Part shown: positions 60,801-64,000 of the stretch, in pieces
How the letters are laid out: each line of letters begins with the position of its first letter
How positions within the stretch are numbered: the stretch's first letter is position 1
DNA from: Trachythela sp. YZ-2020
Taxonomy: Eukaryota; Cnidaria; Anthozoa; Malacalcyonacea; Clavulariidae
NCBI GenBank assembly: GCA_016169945.1
Contig: JADLSH010000273.1
Location: forward strand, 1,283,001 to 1,347,000
Direction of reading: 5' to 3'
Length of the DNA: 64,000 bases
Program-made: the position numbers and the translations under genes
The notes under the pieces: model-generated
Told to the model about the DNA's origin: nothing
Seen by the model: the letters and a program-made list of their open reading frames with translations, nothing else
Database searches by the model: none

Positions 60801-63123
60801 TAGAACAAAATCTGTAGACACTGTGTTATTATTATTATTATTATTTTCATTATTATTAAAGAATACTTACACAGGATAAAAACTCTTCAGTGAATAATCA
60901 CTGCTATCAATGCGTGTCCTGTATCACTAAAATTACTAAATATTTACTAACAACAGACAATACACGAATCGCGAAATTCGGCGCGCATCCAAATGACGCG
61001 TTCTGAGTCGGCCAAAAATCACAGTTAAAGAAAAACATGTAGCTGTGACTGGATGATTTAAAATATGCGTATTAAAGTATTCAAATGTTCAGTCATGATG
61101 CATTCGTGTTTTTATTGTTGTGATATGTAATCACGAATGCATGACTGAACATTTGAATACTTTAATACGCATATCTTAAATCATCCAGTCACAGCTACAT
61201 GTTTTTCTAAGTTAAAAAGTTTATAAACTAAAATGTTCGTTTAATGCTCTTTTAAAAAGCATAAAACTGTCAGTTTCTCTAATCTCATTGAGCAATTTAT
61301 TAAACTCAATTGCTCCATTATGGTAAAAAGCATGTTTTGTGGATTCTAGATGTATTTTAGGAATCCTGACACTGATTCCGTTATTTCGTGTGTTCTTCTG
61401 CACATGCTGTAAACGATCAAAATAATTGTTAAAATTGTTACAAGCGTTCGTGTCAATACACAGCTTCACCAGTAGACAAGTTTGAAATTTCGCAAAGTTC
61501 AAAGATTCACTTGATTTAACCATCACAGTAGCTTGATCCTGGAGGTTATGAACTCGTGTAATTTGCGTAGCATTCAGGTTTAGAGTAACGATGCTTGAAT
61601 ATGATAATAAGGGCATAATCATACATTTATAGATAGATTCAGCAGCGTCAATAGTTAAAGATGATCGTATTTTCTTTAACAACCTCAATCTACCAGACGC
61701 TTTCTTGAAAGCCAAGCTAAAATGTTCCTTTAAGTTTACGACCTGATCCACCAAAACCCCAAGATACTTATATTTGGTTGTAAAATTGATCAGTCTTTCA
61801 TTGAAATGGACTTTCAAGCAGTTGTTCTGGATTCTTCGTTTAGTGCCCAATAGTATAGACTCAGTTTTGCCTTTGTTAATATTTATAATGAGGTCGTTTT
61901 TTTAGAGCTTGCAATTCATTCTTGGTAAAGAAGAACTTCAACGTGGGGATATTATCAAGGTTAAAATTCAACTACCCGGATTTTGGACCGACAAGTATGT
62001 AAAGACACTCTTTTGCACTCGGAATAATGTCAAACCTGTGTGAGCCAATTCAGAGATCGGCAGTAGCGTAGCCAGCCCACCGATTTCGTCCCGCTATGCA
62101 AATTTGTTCGTGTTCATTGACGGTGAAAACAATCAATTTCTAAAGAAATGAATAATGATGATTTGAAATTTGCATAGCGGGACCAAATCGGCGGGCTGGT
62201 TACGCCACTGGAGATCGGCTACACATCTAAATGCCGCGTTCTGCATCGAGATAGATTTGGGGGCGAGTGATCTTAACGCTGTTTACATCGTTCCTACCCA
62301 ATTCACAACTTTGAATAACTCACATGCAGTGTAGAAGGGGGGGGGGGGGGGGAAGGAGGCTGAGCCCCCTTCCTCAAGCTATGGGGGGCTGAGCCCCTCT
62401 CCTTTTTTTGCTTGAAAACATATAATTTTTCCATAGTTTTCATTCTCCAAGCATCACTTATGACTATTTCAGGCATGACTATTGTAAAGAAATGTTATCA
62501 TGTGATTGGGCGGTACCATCATCCATACCCGAATGTTTTCACCCTTGGTAACATGCTCGTCTAGAGAGCCTCGCCCCCCCCCCCCAGTTATGAATTTATT
62601 TCTACAGCACTGCTCACATGCCTAGTTACTATGGTTGTAGCTTGCGAAAATACAAATAGAACAAACTTAAGATAACTAAGCATTAGAATTATATATAGCT
62701 AAATAAGAGATAATTAACAATTATTTACCGAAGTCGATGTGATTATTGGTGAATATTAACCGAGACGAAGTCGAGGCGGATATTCACCGATAATCACCGA
62801 GACTGAGGTAAAATATGTTAAAAACAACAACGTCTATGGCTTAATGGCGCCGAAAATACTTCCGTTATATTATGAATATAATTTACTTCCTTTTTAAATA
62901 CCTAATGTTTTAATGATACTGAAATATCGTGAAGATCGTTTTAATCTAGGACCTGTATATGAGTTTGCATGCATTTCATTTAGGACGTATGACCATGACG
63001 GACAACACGGCATATGTGCCAAAACCTGAATCCAGGAAGAAATGTCTGAAAATGACCACGCCCAGAAACGGCACTGCCGGCATAGCTCTATTTCCTAAAC
63101 CATCAAGACTACAGACTTTCTGA
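57763..63123 (+). CDS. Small single-C2-domain protein gene (4 exons, predicted 152 aa)
   Basis: Four exons with consistent phases (57763-57871, 58540-58622, 61906-61998, 62950-63123) join an ATG in good context to a TGA. The start MAAESRLVISEIEARNLRLE, the strand FVTVSLKG, then TKWKESLQFIL and DIIKVKIQLPGFW follow the strand pattern of a C2 beta-sandwich, a fold that often binds lipids or proteins. The Asp pattern of a calcium-binding C2 is not obvious, so calcium binding is doubtful. There is no signal peptide or membrane segment. The tail is basic (PKPESRKK). I do not recognise a named orthologue. Confidence 0.65.
58540..58622 (+). CDS. C2 gene exon 2
   Basis: 83 nt, phase 1 to 0. It encodes RREKTKDPGILGSVDQDESK and then LCTKWKE. 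Acceptor ttaatag, donor gtagaa. Confidence 0.65.
58680..58835 (-). repeat. SINE-C fragment, minus strand
   Basis: tattttagacctgaacggga and caacaggaattgaatctgcg are a reversed SINE-C tail and B box, in the C2-gene intron. Confidence 0.6.
59365..59480 (+). repeat. SINE-B partial copy
   Basis: ggatggcaaatacggttagc and cgacctgatgtgcttgaaaa. Confidence 0.5.
60957..61208. mobile_element. Second copy of the palindrome from 791-2079
   Basis: acacgaatcgcgaaattcgg and gcgtattaaagtattcaaat with its mirror aatttgaat-type arm and shared loop gtgtttttattgttgtgata. Here without the GGTGGCTCCC outer ends; the LINE 3' end adjoins. Confidence 0.8.
61209..61899 (-). mobile_element. LINE fragment abutting C2-gene exon 3
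   Basis: An open minus-strand frame of 209 codons contains TKYKYLGVLVDQVVNLKEH, SLTIDAAESIYKCMIMPLLS and later RIPKIHLESTKHAFYHNGAI, the thumb and C-terminal region of a non-LTR RT. It is 5'-truncated exactly at the T tract before the acceptor of the C2-gene exon. Its 3' end meets a palindromic MITE copy (60957-61208). Confidence 0.85.
61906..61998 (+). CDS. C2 gene exon 3
   Basis: 31 codons, phase 0 to 0: SLQFILGKEELQRGDIIKVK then IQLPGFWTDKY. Donor gtaaag. The 5'-truncated end of an antisense LINE reaches to within about 10 bp of this exon, so the polypyrimidine tract lies at the insertion junction. Confidence 0.7.
62061..62210. mobile_element. hAT MITE, copy 2 (CAGTAGCGTAGCCAG)
   Basis: Perfect 8-bp duplication GAGATCGG (62053-62060 and 62211-62218) around the same TIRs as 39399-39551. 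In the last intron of the C2 gene. Confidence 0.9.
62720..62815. repeat. Small inverted repeat (ATTTACCG...CGGTAAAT type)
   Basis: tgattattggtgaatattaa mirrored by ggatattcaccgataatcac. Similar wording (attatttgccgaaggcgaag) occurs at about 131-150. Confidence 0.5.
62950..63123 (+). CDS. C2 gene exon 4 (terminal)
   Basis: 174 nt including TGA, phase 0. With the acceptor ctag at 62946-62949 it reads DLYMSLHAFHLGRMTMTDNT and on to ...LFPKPSRLQTF and stop. A second acceptor at 62981-62983 would put the same frame out of phase with exon 3, so the upstream one is chosen. Confidence 0.55.
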   Translation, partial: DLYMSLHAFHLGRMTMTDNTAYVPKPESRKKCLKMTTPRNGTAGIALFPKPSRLQTF

Positions 63124-63143
63124 AGTGCTTATAGTGTTTAGAA

Positions 63144-63514
63144 CAGGGCCTTTTTTAAGAAATCGTTAGTGGGGGGGGGGGGTCATCGAAAGGGGACGTA
63201 ACAAGTAGGTGGTGTATTACAGGTGTGGGAAGCTGAAGGGGGGTATATATGGGGGTCCTCCCCAGAATATTTTTGTTTTCTTGAGTCTCTGTGGCTTGAT
63301 TTCCTGCATTTTCAGAGACAATTTTTGATATATCCCATCTAAACGGAGCCAGGTTTTGTTGTGAGAATACCATAACTTTCCTCTAAACTCAGTTTTTTCC
63401 CCTTTTTTGGTTATATTTTAAAAGGGCGGCCAAAATAGCTTACTGGGGGGCCAACATGGGGGCTGGGGGGGGGGGGCTTTGGCCCCTCCAGTACATTAGT
63501 TAAAAAAGGCCCTG
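63144..63514. mobile_element. hAT-type G-rich MITE at the end of the C2 gene
   Basis: TIR CAGGGCCTTTTTTAA / TTAAAAAAGGCCCTG with a perfect 8-bp duplication GTTTAGAA (63136-63143 and 63515-63522). Same G-rich type as 3409-3817. It starts 20 bp after the C2-gene stop codon. Confidence 0.9.
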
Positions 63515-63779
63515 GTTTAGAATGGTTACTTTTAGGGCTGGTTATAGGAGAGTGAAATGTGTCTAGGTCTAATATTTTACAAGAAAATGACCATAAACCA
63601 TCCCAGGTCAACTGCTATTATGCATCACATCACTTCACGAAAATATGAAAATATTATAACTTGCGCGCCTTTACCTATTAATTAGCTTGCGTTCCACAAA
63701 CTTTTCGCCATGATTGTAATTTCTTGTTTTGTGGAACTGCATATTTAAAAGTCACTATAAAACGACATTGGGAAGCCAT

Positions 63780-63900
63780 TTTGAAAGAAAAGCATTATTT
63801 ACTACTCCGGCTAGTAAATAATGCCTCAGATTTACTGCTCAGCCAACCAATCAAAACACTTGAAAGGCATTATTTACTACTGAAATTATACTAATGTAGA
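63780..63900. repeat. Inverted repeat (CATTATTTACTAC)
   Basis: agcattatttactactccgg, gctagtaaataatgcc and a third copy ggcattatttactactgaaa; a compact fold-back element near the window end. Confidence 0.6.
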
Positions 63901-64000
63901 TTATTCTATATAATGCTTATTATCTTTGTTCTATTCTATCTTTTTGCAAACTACAACAATCGTTTCTAGGCATGTGTTTTTACTAGCCAAAGTTGTGAAT

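Noticed and set aside
62984..63123. Alternative start of the C2-gene last exon after the AG at 62982-62983
   Set aside because: It would need phase 1 from exon 3, which ends in phase 0; the acceptor at 62949 keeps the frame.

Overview
This is animal nuclear DNA. It is AT-rich and intron-dense, with GT-AG splicing, and is packed with short inverted-repeat transposons (MITEs), tRNA-derived SINEs, antisense LINE fragments and minisatellites. The repeat landscape, the divergent intronless class A GPCR and the RFX-like/RWHP gene suggest an early-branching metazoan, most plausibly an anthozoan cnidarian. The organism call is inference; no mitochondrial or ribosomal marker is present.

Main gene (21-49812, + strand): the last two thirds of POLR3B (RPC2), the second-largest subunit of RNA polymerase III, enters from the left edge. 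I could place 33 exons whose splice phases chain together, from the end of the lobe domain through the fork, hybrid-binding and wall regions to the C-terminal zinc ribbon (CSKC...CHFC), then a stop and an AATAAA. Three micro-exons (18, 19 and 28 nt) are included. The exceptions are three consecutive exons at about 15859-17190. They lie where expected but carry indels and substitutions, so the local copy or the assembly is damaged there.

POLR3B introns hold most of the repeats. A 17-bp minisatellite occurs in five introns, in both orientations. There are also 10-bp, 49-bp, 80-bp and 90-bp arrays, MITEs of several target-duplication classes (TTAA, TAA, TA, 7-8 bp, and one with 15 bp), three SINE families and four LINE fragments, all antisense. 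A complete 290-residue GPCR gene lies antisense in the intron at 28180-33808, with an inverted degenerate piece of its 3' end about 2.6 kb away.

Right part (49.8-64 kb): a minus-strand gene (53791 to 50772) has a short ATG exon, an RFX-like winged helix, a Cys/His-rich region and an RWHP...LPSKR module, with two frameshifts. Next come rearranged BEL/Pao retrotransposon fragments in opposite orientations, an orphan basic reading frame, and two fold-back palindromes. A small plus-strand gene (57763-63123) then encodes a predicted 152-residue single-C2-domain protein from four phase-consistent exons. A LINE fragment abuts its third exon and a MITE begins 20 bp after its stop codon.

No bacterial, CRISPR or operon-like feature is present. 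Most short open reading frames in the window are by-products of repeats.
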